Notes: generated by a model from the letters alone, not told the origin. DNA of 64,000 bases from Brevibacterium pigmentatum (GCF_011617465.1 NZ_CP050153.1:1-64000); one strand, 5' to 3'. Counted from the first letter of the stretch, positions 11,926-21,767 are shown. A program made the numbers and translations.

Positions 11926-13440
11926 TTGTCCAGCGACAGCTCACCCGCACACGCTCAGACTCATCAGCCCGAGACCATCGACCCCGCAGGCATGAAGGTT
12001 ATCTGGCTGCTGCTGGTGGCTGCCTTCGTGGCGATTCTCAATGAGACGACGATGGCCATCGCCATCCCCGAACTCAACAAGTCCCTCGGCATCCCTCCGG
12101 AGCAGGGCCAGTGGCTGACCAGCGCCTTCATGCTCACCATGGCCGTCGTCATTCCGACGACCGGATTCCTCCTCCAGCGATTCACCACGCGCCAGATCTT
12201 CCTGGCCGCGATGATTCTGTTCTCGACAGGCACGCTCATCTGCCTCGTCTCGCAGGGATTCATCCTGCTCCTCATCGGACGGATCGTCCAAGCCGCAGGC
12301 ACCGGCATCATGATGCCTCTGCTGATGACCACGATGATGAATGTGGTCCCTGCGCATTCGCGCGGACGGATGATGGGTCGAGTCGGTCTCGTCATCTCGC
12401 TGGCCCCGGCCATCGGACCGACGATGTCGGGCATCGTGCTCGATTCGCTGGGCTGGCGCTGGCTCTTCGGCATCATCCTGCCGATCGCGCTCATCGCTCT
12501 GTCACTCGGCGCGAAGTGGATGACCAATCTCGGTGAGTCGACGCACGCCCCGATCGACGTCATCTCCATCATCCTGTCCGTGTTCGCCTTCGGCGGCATC
12601 GTCTACGGCCTCAGCCAGTTCGGCGGCGGTCACGGCGGTGAGTCCGGCGGTGGGTCCACAACCGCACTGGCATGGGCGACGATCGGCGGCGGACTGGTCT
12701 TCCTCGCCCTCTTCGTGTGGCGCCAGCTCGTCCTGCAGAAGGACGATCGCGCCCTGCTCGACCTCCGTGTGTTCAATTCGCGCAACTACGTCTTCTCGGT
12801 CATCATCATGGCGGTCGTCGCCCTGTCGATGTTCGGGACGTTCTCCCTGCTGCCGCTGTACCTGCAGAGCGTCGTCGGACTCGGCGCCACCCAGTCCGGC
12901 CTCGTCCTCCTGCCGGGTTCGGTGCTCATGGGCCTGCTCGGACCGGTGATGGGTCGAATCTACGACGCCCGAGGCCCCAAGACGCTGCTCGTACCGGGCA
13001 CGATCATGATCGCTTCCTCGATGTTCGCGTATTCGACGGCCGGCGTGGGAACGCCGATCTGGCTGCTCATCATCGTCCAGATCGTCATGTCGCTGGGCCT
13101 GGCCGCATCGTTCACTCCGCTGTTCTCCGCCTCTCTGGGATCGCTGGAGCGCCACCTGTACTCGCATGGTTCGGCCGCGCTGAACACCCTGCAGCAGGTA
13201 GCAGGTGCAGCCGGAACCGCACTGCTCATCTCGATCTACTCCGCGGCCCTGCACACCGGCCAGGCGGAGGGCAAGTCGATCCCCGAGGCGGGCGCTCCCG
13301 GTGGCCACGCCGCGTTCCTGCTGGCGACGGTCATCGCGATCGTCCCCATCGTCCTCGCATTCTTCATCCGCAAGCCCGAGGACCAGGAGGACTACCCCGC
13401 CGAGGTGGTCGAACCGACCGACGCCAGCCCCGCCGAATGA
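11926..13440 (+). CDS. MFS drug exporter, DHA2 (EmrB/QacA) type
   Basis: This 504-residue protein has about 14 predicted membrane segments. It carries the DHA2 hallmarks: an early AILNETTMAIAIPEL segment (about 37-51), the GxLxxRFTTRQ loop between helices 2 and 3, and the helix-5 motif-C-like LAPAIGPTMSGIVLDSLGWRW near 165. Such proteins export drugs by proton antiport; the substrate cannot be read from sequence. I used the TTG at 11926 behind a CGGAGC site, because no ATG gives a complete first helix. A strong hairpin follows the gene. Confidence 0.85.
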   Translation: MSSDSSPAHAQTHQPETIDPAGMKVIWLLLVAAFVAILNETTMAIAIPELNKSLGIPPEQGQWLTSAFMLTMAVVIPTTGFLLQRFTTRQIFLAAMILFSTGTLICLVSQGFILLLIGRIVQAAGTGIMMPLLMTTMMNVVPAHSRGRMMGRVGLVISLAPAIGPTMSGIVLDSLGWRWLFGIILPIALIALSLGAKWMTNLGESTHAPIDVISIILSVFAFGGIVYGLSQFGGGHGGESGGGSTTALAWATIGGGLVFLALFVWRQLVLQKDDRALLDLRVFNSRNYVFSVIIMAVVALSMFGTFSLLPLYLQSVVGLGATQSGLVLLPGSVLMGLLGPVMGRIYDARGPKTLLVPGTIMIASSMFAYSTAGVGTPIWLLIIVQIVMSLGLAASFTPLFSASLGSLERHLYSHGSAALNTLQQVAGAAGTALLISIYSAALHTGQAEGKSIPEAGAPGGHAAFLLATVIAIVPIVLAFFIRKPEDQEDYPAEVVEPTDASPAE

Positions 13441-13476
13441 TGACCGCTCCATAACAGCGGCACAATGGTGCGCACC

Positions 13477-13511
13477 GAACCCCTCGTTCCGATTCGTGGA
13501 ACGAGGGGTTC
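13477..13511 (+). terminator. Terminator of the DHA2 transporter
   Basis: A 14-bp perfect stem, GAACCCCTCGTTCC at 13477-13490 with GGAACGAGGGGTTC at 13498-13511, encloses a 7-nt loop. It lies between the transporter and the UvrA paralogue. Confidence 0.8.
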
Positions 13512-13550
13512 TGCGTTCGGCCGTCCCGGTGCTCCGAGGTCCGTCCTTGG

Positions 13551-13556
13551 TACCAT
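13551..13556 (+). promoter_or_regulatory. -10 element, likely leaderless start of UvrA paralogue
   Basis: TACCAT at 13551-13556 is followed by six bases and the ATG at 13563. No ribosome-binding site lies between, so transcription probably starts at the ATG. Confidence 0.55.
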
Positions 13557-13562
13557 GACCTC

Positions 13563-16184
13563 ATGATCTCCTCTGCGTCCTCGGGCCCGATGTCCTCGAC
13601 CGAGATCCAACCGGATGTGCGAGTCCGAGGGGCCAGGGAACACAACCTGCGCAATGTCGATCTCACCATGCCTCGGGATGCACTCGTCGTATTCACCGGA
13701 GTGTCCGGGTCGGGCAAGTCCACCTTGGCATTCGGCACTCTCTACGCCGAATCCCAACGCCGCTACCTCGAATCCGTCGCCCCCTACGCCCGCAGGCTCA
13801 TCGACCAGGCCGGAGTCCCTGACGTCGATTCAATCACGGGGATGCCGCCGGCCGTGGCCCTGCAGCAGCAGCGCGGCGGGCGCAGCGCCCGCTCGAGCGT
13901 CGGCAGCATCACGACGGTGTCCAGCCTCGTGCGCATGCTCTTCTCCCGTGCCGGCCACTACCCCGATGATCAGCCGATGCTGCTGGCCGAGGTGTTCTCC
14001 ACGAATACAGTCGAAGGAGCCTGCCCCGAATGCCATGGAATCGGCCGCGTCTACGAGGTGCCCGAGGAGAAGATGGTCCCGGATCCGACGCTGACGATCC
14101 GGGAGCACGCAATTGCCTCCTGGCCGAAGGCCTGGCACGGCCACCAGCTGCGGGACGTGCTCGTCGCCCTCGGCTATGACGTCGATGTTCCGTGGCAGGA
14201 TCTGCCGCGAGAGCACCGCGACTGGATCCTCTACACCGAGGAGACCCCGCACCTTCCCGTCCACTCCCGGCTGACATTGGCCGAGGCGCGCGAAGCGATC
14301 GCAGCAGGTGCCGAACCGACCTATTCGGGAACCTTCGTCGGAGCCCGCAAATACGTGCTCGATACGTTTGCGAACACGAAGAGTGCTGCGATGAAGCGGC
14401 GGGTCTCCGAGTTCCTCACCGTTGCGCCCTGCCCGATCTGCCAGGGAAAGAAGCTCAGACCCGAGGCACTGTCAGTGACGATCGCCGGTCTCGATATTGC
14501 CGAATTCTCCGCCCTGCCGCTGCATGAACTTATGCAGATCCTCAGCGATGCCGTCGCGGAGTCGAGAACATCCATGGACGCGGGCGATCACGCGCCGTCG
14601 TCATCTGGGCGCCAGTCTGCCGCCGAGGATCACTCCTCCGTTGACGATCATCCCTCGGCGGAGAAGCTCGCCGCGTTCGTCCGCCTCGGCGAGGGCCTCA
14701 TCGACCGATTGAAGCCCATCAGCGATCTCGGGCTCGGGTACCTCTCGCTCGATCGGACCACGCCGACGCTCTCCGGTGGAGAGCTGCAGCGACTGCGGCT
14801 GGCCACACAGCTGACCTCCGACCTCTTCGGGGTCGTCTATGTGCTCGACGAACCCTCGGCCGGTCTCCACCCGCAGGACGTCGATGCACTCATGGGCATC
14901 CTCGACGGACTGAAGGCGCGCGGCAACAGTCTCTTCGTCGTCGAACATTCGGTCGACATCATGCGCCATGCCGACTGGCTCGTCGACATCGGACCCGGAG
15001 CCGGCGAACGCGGCGGGCACGTCCTCTACAGCGGCCCCGCTGCCGGTCTTGCCGAGGTCGACGAATCGGTGACCCGCGGCTATGTATTCGGCAACCGCGG
15101 ACTCGAACCCCACGAACCACGTCAGCCCCACGGGTGGATGCGGCTGGAGAACATCCGCCGCAACAACCTCCACGATGTCAGCCTCGACCTGCCTCTCGGC
15201 GCGCTGACCGCCGTGACCGGAGTATCGGGGTCGGGCAAGTCCAGCCTCGTCAGCCAGGCGCTGCCGGCAATCGTCGGCGACCGGTTGGGAACGTCCACCT
15301 CCACTGATGACCCCGCTCCCGAAGGCGATGATCTGCTGCTCGTCGACGATACCGAAGAGCTGCGCGGAACCGTCACCGGAGACCTCACGGGATTCCGTCG
15401 GGTCGTGAGCATCGACCAGAACCCCATCGGCCGGACGCCCCGGTCCAATGTGGCGACCTACACCGGTCTGTTCGACCATGTCCGCCGCCGCTTCGCCGAG
15501 ACTCCCGAGGCGAAAGAACGCGGATACAAACCCGGACGGTTCTCCTTCAACGTCTCCGGCGGACGGTGCCCGACCTGCGAAGGAGAAGGCTCCGTCATGG
15601 TCGAGCTGCTCTTCCTTCCGTCGGTCTATACCGAGTGCCCGGACTGCCACGGCACCCGCTTCCAGTCGAGCACGCTCGAGATCCTGTGGCGCGGACGCAA
15701 CATCGCCGAGATCTTAGGGATGAGCGTCGAAGAGGCCCACGACTTCTTCACCGGCGAGTTCGACATCATCCGTTCGCTGACTGCGCTCATCGACGTCGGC
15801 CTCGGCTATCTGCGTCTCGGCCAGCCCGCCACCGAACTCTCCGGCGGCGAAGCACAGCGGGTCAAGCTCGCGAGCGAACTGCAGCGCTCCGAGCGCGGCG
15901 ACACCCTCTACGTGCTCGATGAACCCACGTCAGGACTGCACTGCGCCGATGCCGACCGCCTCGTCGCCCACCTGCAGTCACTCGTCGATGCCGGCAACAC
16001 CGTCGTCATGGTCGAACTCGATATGCGCGTGGTGGCCGTCGCCGATCACGTCATCGAACTCGGCCCAGGTGCCGGTGACGCCGGCGGACGGCTCGTCGCT
16101 GCAGGCGCACCCGCTGACGTTGCCGCGGCAGGTGCGGGTCCTTCGGCGAAATACCTCACCGCAGCACTGTCCGAACACGGGTGA
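13563..16184 (+). CDS. UvrA paralogue (excinuclease ABC subunit A family)
   Basis: This is an 873-residue tandem ABC ATPase of the UvrA family. It has two Walker A sites (GVSGSGKST near 45, GVSGSGKSS near 555), two signatures ([18 protein letters not shown]) and two Walker B/D-loop motifs ([23 protein letters not shown]). Zinc-binding cysteine pairs include [24 protein letters not shown] and CPDCHGTR. It is shorter than repair UvrA (about 940-970), which fits the UvrA2-like class lacking the UvrB-interaction domain. That class is associated with drug resistance or DNA-damage tolerance. A Ser/Asp-rich insert lies at about 340-360. Only a leaderless start is visible. Confidence 0.85.
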   Translation: MISSASSGPMSSTEIQPDVRVRGAREHNLRNVDLTMPRDALVVFTGVSGSGKSTLAFGTLYAESQRRYLESVAPYARRLIDQAGVPDVDSITGMPPAVALQQQRGGRSARSSVGSITTVSSLVRMLFSRAGHYPDDQPMLLAEVFSTNTVEGACPECHGIGRVYEVPEEKMVPDPTLTIREHAIASWPKAWHGHQLRDVLVALGYDVDVPWQDLPREHRDWILYTEETPHLPVHSRLTLAEAREAIAAGAEPTYSGTFVGARKYVLDTFANTKSAAMKRRVSEFLTVAPCPICQGKKLRPEALSVTIAGLDIAEFSALPLHELMQILSDAVAESRTSMDAGDHAPSSSGRQSAAEDHSSVDDHPSAEKLAAFVRLGEGLIDRLKPISDLGLGYLSLDRTTPTLSGGELQRLRLATQLTSDLFGVVYVLDEPSAGLHPQDVDALMGILDGLKARGNSLFVVEHSVDIMRHADWLVDIGPGAGERGGHVLYSGPAAGLAEVDESVTRGYVFGNRGLEPHEPRQPHGWMRLENIRRNNLHDVSLDLPLGALTAVTGVSGSGKSSLVSQALPAIVGDRLGTSTSTDDPAPEGDDLLLVDDTEELRGTVTGDLTGFRRVVSIDQNPIGRTPRSNVATYTGLFDHVRRRFAETPEAKERGYKPGRFSFNVSGGRCPTCEGEGSVMVELLFLPSVYTECPDCHGTRFQSSTLEILWRGRNIAEILGMSVEEAHDFFTGEFDIIRSLTALIDVGLGYLRLGQPATELSGGEAQRVKLASELQRSERGDTLYVLDEPTSGLHCADADRLVAHLQSLVDAGNTVVMVELDMRVVAVADHVIELGPGAGDAGGRLVAAGAPADVAAAGAGPSAKYLTAALSEHG

Positions 16185-16263
16185 TCTGAGGCACACGCCC
16201 TGATCTCGGCAGGCTGCGAGATCCGCAGAAACATGCCGATCCCGGGACCTGCCGGAATTGTTG

Positions 16264-16324
16264 GAGACGTCTAAGTCTCAGTTGTCCGTAGACACACCCG
16301 ATCTGCGGTGGGAAGTCTTGAGAC
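16264..16324. promoter_or_regulatory. Two GAGAC/GTCTC inverted repeats before the cation exchanger
   Basis: GAGAC-N6-GTCTC lies at 16264-16279, and GTCT-TG-AGAC at 16315-16324 abuts the ATG at 16325. The shared half-site suggests operator dyads for one regulator. Whether the MntR-like protein encoded downstream binds them is unknown. Confidence 0.45.
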
Positions 16325-17632
16325 ATGCCCACAGCAATTCTTCGCCGCATCGCGATCTGCCTGCTCATCGCCGCACCCGCAGTGGTGCTTCGCGTCACCG
16401 GCGTCGAACTCGCCCCGGTCCTCGAGCTCCTCACCTACGGCGCCGCAATCGTCGCTGCCGCCTTCCTGCTGGCCTGGGCAGCCGAGGCGGCGCAGAAGGA
16501 CATCTCGGGCGCGCTCGCGATCGCCCTGCTGGCCCTCATCGCTGTCCTCCCCGAGTACGCTGTGGACCTCTACTACGCCTTCCGATCCGGATCCGATCCC
16601 GACTATCTGCACTTCGCGGCGGCGAACATGACCGGATCCAACCGACTGCTGCTCGGCTTCGGCTGGCCGCTCGTCGTCATCATCGCGCTCCTCGTCGCCC
16701 GTCGCATGGCCAAGCGAACGAAGTCCCCCGTCCAGCACTCCCTGCGCCTCGACTCGGGCAGCCGGATGGACATCGGCTTCCTCGTCATCCTCGGCGTGAT
16801 CGCCTTTGCCATACCGCTGCTGGGCAGTATCCCCATCTGGTTCGGCTCGGCACTCATCCTCATCTTCGCCGCCTACCTCTGGCGGGCCGGACAGTCCGCC
16901 GGAGACGAAGAAGAGGAGTTCGTCGGCGCCGCAGCCCTCATCGTCGCCATGCCACAGAAGGCCCGTCGGATCACCGTGATCTTGATGTTCGTCGTCTCCG
17001 CTGCGATCATCCTCACCTCAGCCGAACCGTTCGCCGATGCGCTCGTGGCCTCGGGTGAGAGCCTCGGCATCGACAGCTACTTCCTCGTCCAGTGGCTCGC
17101 CCCGTTGGCCTCCGAGGCGCCCGAGTTCATCATCGCCGCGATGTTCGCCCTGCGCGGCATGGGCGGAGCGGCCATCGGCACGCTCATCGCCTCGAAGGTC
17201 AACCAATGGAGCCTGCTTGTCGGCTCCCTGCCGATCGCCCACTTCGCCGGTGGCGGCGGCCTCGGGCTGCCCCTGGACGGCCGCCAGATCGAGGAGTTCG
17301 CACTCACGGCCACGCAGACCATCCTCGGCGTTGCGATCATCCTGGCCCTGCGCTTCCACTGGGCACCTGCGCTGGGACTGGCCGCGCTCTTCGGACTGCA
17401 GTTCTTGGTCACGGACACGTCTGGCCGCTGCATCCTCTCCGCGATCCAGGCGGTGCTGGCGATCGTCTTCCTCATCCTCCACCGGGCTGACATCCTCCCC
17501 ACCCTCGCGGCCCCGTTCCGCAGGCCTCAGGCCGATTTCGGTGGGTCGGACATCACCGAGGCGGCCGAACCCAACCGCGAATCGATCGCCACGGCGTCCT
17601 CCGACCCGAATTCGCCCGGTGCCCGCGCGTAG
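16325..17632 (+). CDS. CaCA-family cation exchanger
   Basis: This 435-residue membrane protein has about 10-11 helices and the two alpha repeats of Ca2+/cation antiporters. The first carries AVLPEYAVDLYYAF (about 76-89) and GSNRLLLG (about 102). The second carries LASEAPEFIIAAMFALRG (about 260-277) and ASKVNQWSLLVGSLPIAH (about 288-305). The acidic residues in both repeats form the ion site. Family members exchange Ca2+ (some also Mn2+ or other ions) for Na+ or H+. An MntR-like regulator follows directly, and a promoter overlaps this gene's stop codon. That hints at a role in manganese or calcium homeostasis. Confidence 0.8.
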   Translation: MPTAILRRIAICLLIAAPAVVLRVTGVELAPVLELLTYGAAIVAAAFLLAWAAEAAQKDISGALAIALLALIAVLPEYAVDLYYAFRSGSDPDYLHFAAANMTGSNRLLLGFGWPLVVIIALLVARRMAKRTKSPVQHSLRLDSGSRMDIGFLVILGVIAFAIPLLGSIPIWFGSALILIFAAYLWRAGQSAGDEEEEFVGAAALIVAMPQKARRITVILMFVVSAAIILTSAEPFADALVASGESLGIDSYFLVQWLAPLASEAPEFIIAAMFALRGMGGAAIGTLIASKVNQWSLLVGSLPIAHFAGGGGLGLPLDGRQIEEFALTATQTILGVAIILALRFHWAPALGLAALFGLQFLVTDTSGRCILSAIQAVLAIVFLILHRADILPTLAAPFRRPQADFGGSDITEAAEPNRESIATASSDPNSPGARA

Positions 17633-17635
17633 AAT
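17630..17635 (+). promoter_or_regulatory. -10 element of mntR, overlapping the exchanger stop codon
   Basis: TAGAAT at 17630-17635 includes the TAG stop of the exchanger and lies seven bases before the ATG at 17643. This supports leaderless transcription of mntR from its own start site. Confidence 0.55.
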
Positions 17636-17642
17636 GACGATC

Positions 17643-18317
17643 ATGCCGCGCCCCGCTGTCACTCGCATGGTCGAGGACTACGTCACTCTCATCTGGAAAG
17701 CCTACGAATGGCCGGGCGGTCGCCCCGCCACCACCGAGATGGCCGAGCAGCTGGGAGTCACCGCCTCGACCGTTTCGGCGAATCTCAAGAAGCTCGCCCG
17801 CGACGGCTACATCGACTACGAACCCTACGGACAGATCGTGCTCACGGATGTGGGCCGGCAGATCGCCGTCGAGATCGTCAGGCGCCACCGCATCGTCGAG
17901 TCCTACCTCGTCGAGGCTCTGGGCCTGACCTGGGACCAGGTCCACGATGAGGCGGACCGGCTCGAACATGCGGTTTCCGACCTGGTGCTCGAGCGGATGA
18001 ACGCGGCGCTGGGGAATCCGGAGCGAGACCCGCACGGTGACCCGATCCCCGATGTCGACGGGCATACGGCTGAATTCCCGAGCAGGCGGCTGCAGGAGAC
18101 CGTCCCGGGCGTCGAGGTCGAAGTCGTGCGCGTCTCCGACCGTTCGCCCGAGCTGCTGCGGTACCTCACCGAACGCGGAATCGTCATCGGTACGAAGCTG
18201 CAGGTGAGATCGATCAGCTCGGCCGCCTCGGCGATCGCGGTCAGCATCGGCGACGAGAGCATCGAGCTCGCCCTCGACGCCGCCGACGCGATCCGCGTCG
18301 GACCCCGACCCAGCTGA
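17643..18317 (+). CDS. mntR: MntR-like metal-dependent repressor (DtxR family)
   Basis: This 224-residue DtxR/MntR-family repressor has an N-terminal winged helix (about 10-70, helix-turn-helix in TEMAEQLGVTASTVSANLKKL), a metal-binding dimerisation domain, and a C-terminal SH3-like domain (about 155-222). Asp12 (VEDY) and Asp105 (ADRLEH) stand where iron-responsive DtxR has Met10 and Cys102. Asp at the first position matches Bacillus MntR and suggests manganese specificity. Glu108 and His109 are also conserved. I chose ATG 17643 over 17634 because of the TAGAAT seven bases upstream. Confidence 0.85.
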   Translation: MPRPAVTRMVEDYVTLIWKAYEWPGGRPATTEMAEQLGVTASTVSANLKKLARDGYIDYEPYGQIVLTDVGRQIAVEIVRRHRIVESYLVEALGLTWDQVHDEADRLEHAVSDLVLERMNAALGNPERDPHGDPIPDVDGHTAEFPSRRLQETVPGVEVEVVRVSDRSPELLRYLTERGIVIGTKLQVRSISSAASAIAVSIGDESIELALDAADAIRVGPRPS

Positions 18318-18402
18318 GGGCTGGAGGACCGCCTGTCAGACGCCTGCAGATCGGCATCAGTGCGGACATCGGGGCGAGAGTCTCCCCGCCTCGTCCGCTT
18401 AC

Positions 18403-18435
18403 GACAGATACGACAACTGCGACAGATACGACAAC
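18403..18435. repeat. Two 15-bp direct repeats
   Basis: GACAGATACGACAAC occurs at 18403-18417 and 18421-18435, with a 3-bp spacer, between the ends of the convergent mntR and aldehyde dehydrogenase genes. Role unknown. Confidence 0.9.
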
Positions 18436-18473
18436 GCCCGGTCGGCTGCGAATGACTTGCAGCAGACCGGGCG
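18435..18473. terminator. Bidirectional terminator between mntR and aldehyde dehydrogenase
   Basis: CGCCCGGTC at 18435-18443 pairs with GACCGGGCG at 18465-18473. An inner GCTGC/GCAGC pair lies at 18445-18449 and 18459-18463. The site is placed between convergent genes. Confidence 0.75.
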
Positions 18474-18512
18474 TCGACTATTGCGCGGGGCTCAGGCCCG
18501 GCAACGAACAGA

Positions 18513-19886
18513 TCAGGCGTGGACGCGGATGAGGTGTTCGTTGGTGAACGCCTGGAACGCCCACTGAGCGTTCTCGCGGCCGTAGCCGGAGCGGTTGATG
18601 CCACCGAAGGGGTATTCCGGTCCGGACTCCATGTGGCTGTTGATCAGCGTCATTCCGGCGTTGATCTTCTTGCCGAACTCCTGACCCTTCTCCAGATCGT
18701 CGGTCCACACCGAGGACATGAGGCCGTATTCGGTGTCGTTGGCCAGACGCAGAGCATCCTCTTCGTCCTTGGCACGGTAGATCATCACGGCCGGGCCGAA
18801 GAGCTCGTTGCAGCCGAGGTCCGAACGCGGGTCGATGTCGGTGAGCACGGCCGGGGACATGAACCAGCCCGGGCGGTCGAGCTTCTTGCCGCCGGTGAGC
18901 AGGGTCGCACCATCGGCGACGGCTTTCTCGATCATGCCGATGATCTCGTCGCGAGCACCTTCGGACGACACCGGTCCCATGCCGGCCTCGGGGTCGTCGA
19001 AGTCCGAAACCTTCGTAGCCTCGGCGGCCTTGACGGCCTCCGCCACGAACTCGTCGTAGAGGTCATCGACGACGATCATGCGCTTCGGCGAGGTGCAGAC
19101 CTGGCCGGCGTTCGCCAGACGAATCCCGACGAGCTTCTGCGCGAGCGAGGCGACGTCCTTCGAGTCGAGGACGACGGCCGGGTCGTTTCCGCCGAGCTCG
19201 AGGACCGCGCGCTTGTAGTACTTCGCGGCGATCGCGGCCACCGAGGCGCCGGCACCCTCGGAACCGGTGAGCGAGAAGCCCTTGACGCGGAAGTCCTTGA
19301 GGACCTCCTCGGCGTGGGAGGAGTCGAGGTAGATGTTCTGGTACACGCCCTTCGGCAGCCCCGCCTCGGTGAGGAGGTCCTCGAAGTACTGGGAGGACTT
19401 CGGGCAGATCGACGCCTGCTTCATCATGATCGTGTTGCCGACCATGAGGTTGGGCAGCACGAAGCGGGCGATCTGGTTGTACGGGAAGTTCCACGGCATG
19501 ATGCCCAGCAGCACGCCAAGCGGCTGGTGCTCGACATAGCTGCTGGCGGCGCCGGCGGCGGCCAGGTGGGTCGTGGACAGGTGAGTGGCGGCGTTGTCGG
19601 CCATCCAGCGGGCGGTGCGGGCGACCTTGTCGACCTCGCCGAGTCCCTGCTTCTTGATCTTGCCCATCTCGCGTCCGATGATGTCGGTCATCTCATCGGC
19701 GTTCTCATCGACGAGATCGGCGAATTTCCGCAGGATCGCCGCGCGCTCATGCAACGGCGTCTCCTTCCATGCCAGGTGCGCCTCATGGGCACGATCGATG
19801 TAGGCGGGAATCTCATCGACGGGTACGGAGGCGAACTCCTCCTCGACTTCGCCGGTGTTGGCATTGGTGACAGCGAACTTGCTCAT
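18513..19886 (-). CDS. NAD(P)-dependent aldehyde dehydrogenase, succinate-semialdehyde type
   Basis: This 457-residue ALDH superfamily enzyme oxidises an aldehyde to its acid. Catalytic Cys264 lies in NAGQVCTSPKR and the general base Glu in LELGGNDP near 230. Asn in PWNFPYNQ near 135 stabilises the oxyanion, and GSEGAG lies in the Rossmann fold. Overall similarity is to succinate-semialdehyde dehydrogenases (GabD/Sad-like), but the substrate is inferred. The ATG at 19886 has AAAGGA upstream; further in-frame upstream sequence lacks ALDH character. It is monocistronic, with no GABA transaminase nearby. Confidence 0.85.
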   Translation of the reverse strand: MSKFAVTNANTGEVEEEFASVPVDEIPAYIDRAHEAHLAWKETPLHERAAILRKFADLVDENADEMTDIIGREMGKIKKQGLGEVDKVARTARWMADNAATHLSTTHLAAAGAASSYVEHQPLGVLLGIMPWNFPYNQIARFVLPNLMVGNTIMMKQASICPKSSQYFEDLLTEAGLPKGVYQNIYLDSSHAEEVLKDFRVKGFSLTGSEGAGASVAAIAAKYYKRAVLELGGNDPAVVLDSKDVASLAQKLVGIRLANAGQVCTSPKRMIVVDDLYDEFVAEAVKAAEATKVSDFDDPEAGMGPVSSEGARDEIIGMIEKAVADGATLLTGGKKLDRPGWFMSPAVLTDIDPRSDLGCNELFGPAVMIYRAKDEEDALRLANDTEYGLMSSVWTDDLEKGQEFGKKINAGMTLINSHMESGPEYPFGGINRSGYGRENAQWAFQAFTNEHLIRVHA

Positions 19887-19988
19887 GGAACGTCCTTTCA
19901 CGGGTTGACGATCTGTGCCCTGTAACAAACTACAGTCTCCCGACATTCCGCGACACTTGAGTCCATCCCTGGGATTGGGAATCGGGAA

Positions 19989-19994
19989 TAGGAT
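19989..19994 (+). promoter_or_regulatory. -10 element, likely leaderless start of VOC protein
   Basis: TAGGAT at 19989-19994 is followed by six bases and the ATG at 20001, with no ribosome site between. Confidence 0.5.
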
Positions 19995-20000
19995 TCGGGC

Positions 20001-20378
20001 ATGGAGAGAGTGACTGGAATCGGCGGATATTTCCTGCGGGCCTCCGACCCCGAGGCGATGACGACGTGGTACCGAGATGTCTTCGGTGTCGACTTCGGCG
20101 ATCACGGGCTGTGGCAGCAGCCGGAGGGACCGACCGTGATCGGGTTCTTCGAAGCCGACACCGACTACTTCGGGACGCGGCCGGAAGGCCAGGATCGGCA
20201 GCAGACGATGCTGAATTTCCGTGTCGCCGACCTCGACGCGATGATCGCGCAGCTCCGCGTTGCCGGCGCCGAGGTGGACGACCAGACCCAGCAGATGGAC
20301 GGAATCGGACGCTTCGGCTGGGTGACCGATCCCGAAGGGAATCGGATCGAGCTGTGGGAGCCGGAAGAGCAGGGGTGA
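20001..20378 (+). CDS. VOC-fold (glyoxalase/bleomycin-resistance) protein
   Basis: This 125-residue vicinal-oxygen-chelate protein has a typical beta-alpha-beta-beta-beta layout. It starts GIGGYFLRASDPEAMTTWY and ends in GWVTDPEGNRIELWEPEE, the most conserved VOC segment, with the metal-ligand Glu in IELWEP. The first ligand position, often His or Gln, is not obvious. Family members include lyases, dioxygenases and drug-binding proteins, so the reaction cannot be assigned. It stands alone between divergent genes. Confidence 0.8.
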   Translation: MERVTGIGGYFLRASDPEAMTTWYRDVFGVDFGDHGLWQQPEGPTVIGFFEADTDYFGTRPEGQDRQQTMLNFRVADLDAMIAQLRVAGAEVDDQTQQMDGIGRFGWVTDPEGNRIELWEPEEQG

Positions 20379-20441
20379 CCGTCCGGTGAGCCCGTCCGCG
20401 GGCGGATTGAACTGGGGGATCTGGACGTCGGGTGGGTGGGT

Positions 20442-21767
20442 CTAGGCGGCCGCCTCGGCGGTGGCGGGTTCCCGGCGATCATCGACGAGGCGGCGCTTGA
20501 TCGCGAACGACAGGACCGCGGCGATGACGCACATGGCTGCTCCGCCCCACCAGGCATAGGTGTACTCACCGAAGGCGTCACGGACGACACCCGCGCCGAA
20601 CGCCGCGCCGGCGGCCCCGATCTGATGGGCGGCGAAGACCCAGCCGAAGACGATGGTGCCGTTGTCACCGAAGATCTCCCGACACAGCGCGGCCGTCGGT
20701 GGGACCGTCGCCACCCAGTCGAGTCCGTAGACGACGATGAAGAGGATCATGCTCGGGTGAACCGTGTCCGAGAGCAGCCAGGGCAGGAGCAGCAGGCCGA
20801 CTCCACGGAAGGTGTAGTACGCGACGAGGAGGATCCGGGGATCGAACTTGTCGGTCAGCCACCCGGAGAACATCGTCCCGACGATGTCGAAGATTCCGAC
20901 GACGGCGAGGAGACCGGCCGCCGTTGATGCAGGCATTCCGTGATCGTGAGCCGACGGGATGAAGTGGATGCCGATGAGGCCGTTCGTCGTGGCTCCGCAG
21001 ATCGCGAAGGCGATGGCCAGAGCCCAGAATGATCGGTGTCGGGCGGCGAAGAAGAGTCCTTCGAAAGCCCGTCTGGTGGCCCCGGTGCCGCGGCGCTTGG
21101 CGGGGGCGCCGTCGGTGGCTGTCGAAGCGTCGGTGTCGACGGCTCCGTAGGGCAGGACGCCCAGGTCAGAGGGGTGATCGCGGAGGACGAACCAGACCAG
21201 CGGCACGGCGGCCATCGCCGCGATGCCGATGAGGAGGGACGCGGGCCTCCAGCCGGTGGACTCGGCGATCGTGGCGACCGGAGGCAGGAAGATCAGCTGG
21301 CCAGTGGCCGATCCTGCCGTGAGGATGCCCATGACCAGCCCACGGCGGGCGAGGAACCAGCGATCGGCGATCGTGGCAGCGAAGACGAGGGCCATCGAAC
21401 CGGTGCCCAGCCCGATGAGCACTCCCCAGAAGATGAGCAGCTGCCAGGACGCGGTCATGAGCACGCTCCCGCCCGCGCCGAGGGCGACCAGCGCCAGCGC
21501 TGCAGCGACGACCTGGCGGATGCCGAAGCGGTCCATAAGCGCCGCGGCGAAAGGTGCGGTGAGCCCGTAGAGCAGCAGGTTCACGCTCACAGCCAGGGAC
21601 ATGCTGCTCATCGACCACCCGAAGTCCGCATGGAGCGGGACCATGAGGGCACCGGGAGCGGCACGGAACCCGGCGGCGGCGAGCAGGGCGATGAAGGCGA
21701 CGGCAGCGACCCACCAGGCGGGGTGGATCCGGCGGTGCCTCCGCTGTACGGGTGGAGTGGTCGACAT
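20442..21767 (-). CDS. MFS transporter, oxalate/monocarboxylate-like
   Basis: This 441-residue protein with 12 predicted helices resembles the OxlT/monocarboxylate branch of the major facilitator superfamily. Examples are GWSMSSMSLAVSVNLLLYGLTAP near the first helices and the cytoplasmic-loop sequence LMDRFGIRQV. Substrate unknown. The ATG at 21767 has GAGGGA upstream. It is transcribed divergently from an HxlR regulator 76 bp away, so it is the probable regulatory target. The C-terminus ends AEAAA, encoded by the GCCGCCTCGGCG word seen elsewhere in the window. Confidence 0.8.
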   Translation of the reverse strand: MSTTPPVQRRHRRIHPAWWVAAVAFIALLAAAGFRAAPGALMVPLHADFGWSMSSMSLAVSVNLLLYGLTAPFAAALMDRFGIRQVVAAALALVALGAGGSVLMTASWQLLIFWGVLIGLGTGSMALVFAATIADRWFLARRGLVMGILTAGSATGQLIFLPPVATIAESTGWRPASLLIGIAAMAAVPLVWFVLRDHPSDLGVLPYGAVDTDASTATDGAPAKRRGTGATRRAFEGLFFAARHRSFWALAIAFAICGATTNGLIGIHFIPSAHDHGMPASTAAGLLAVVGIFDIVGTMFSGWLTDKFDPRILLVAYYTFRGVGLLLLPWLLSDTVHPSMILFIVVYGLDWVATVPPTAALCREIFGDNGTIVFGWVFAAHQIGAAGAAFGAGVVRDAFGEYTYAWWGGAAMCVIAAVLSFAIKRRLVDDRREPATAEAAA

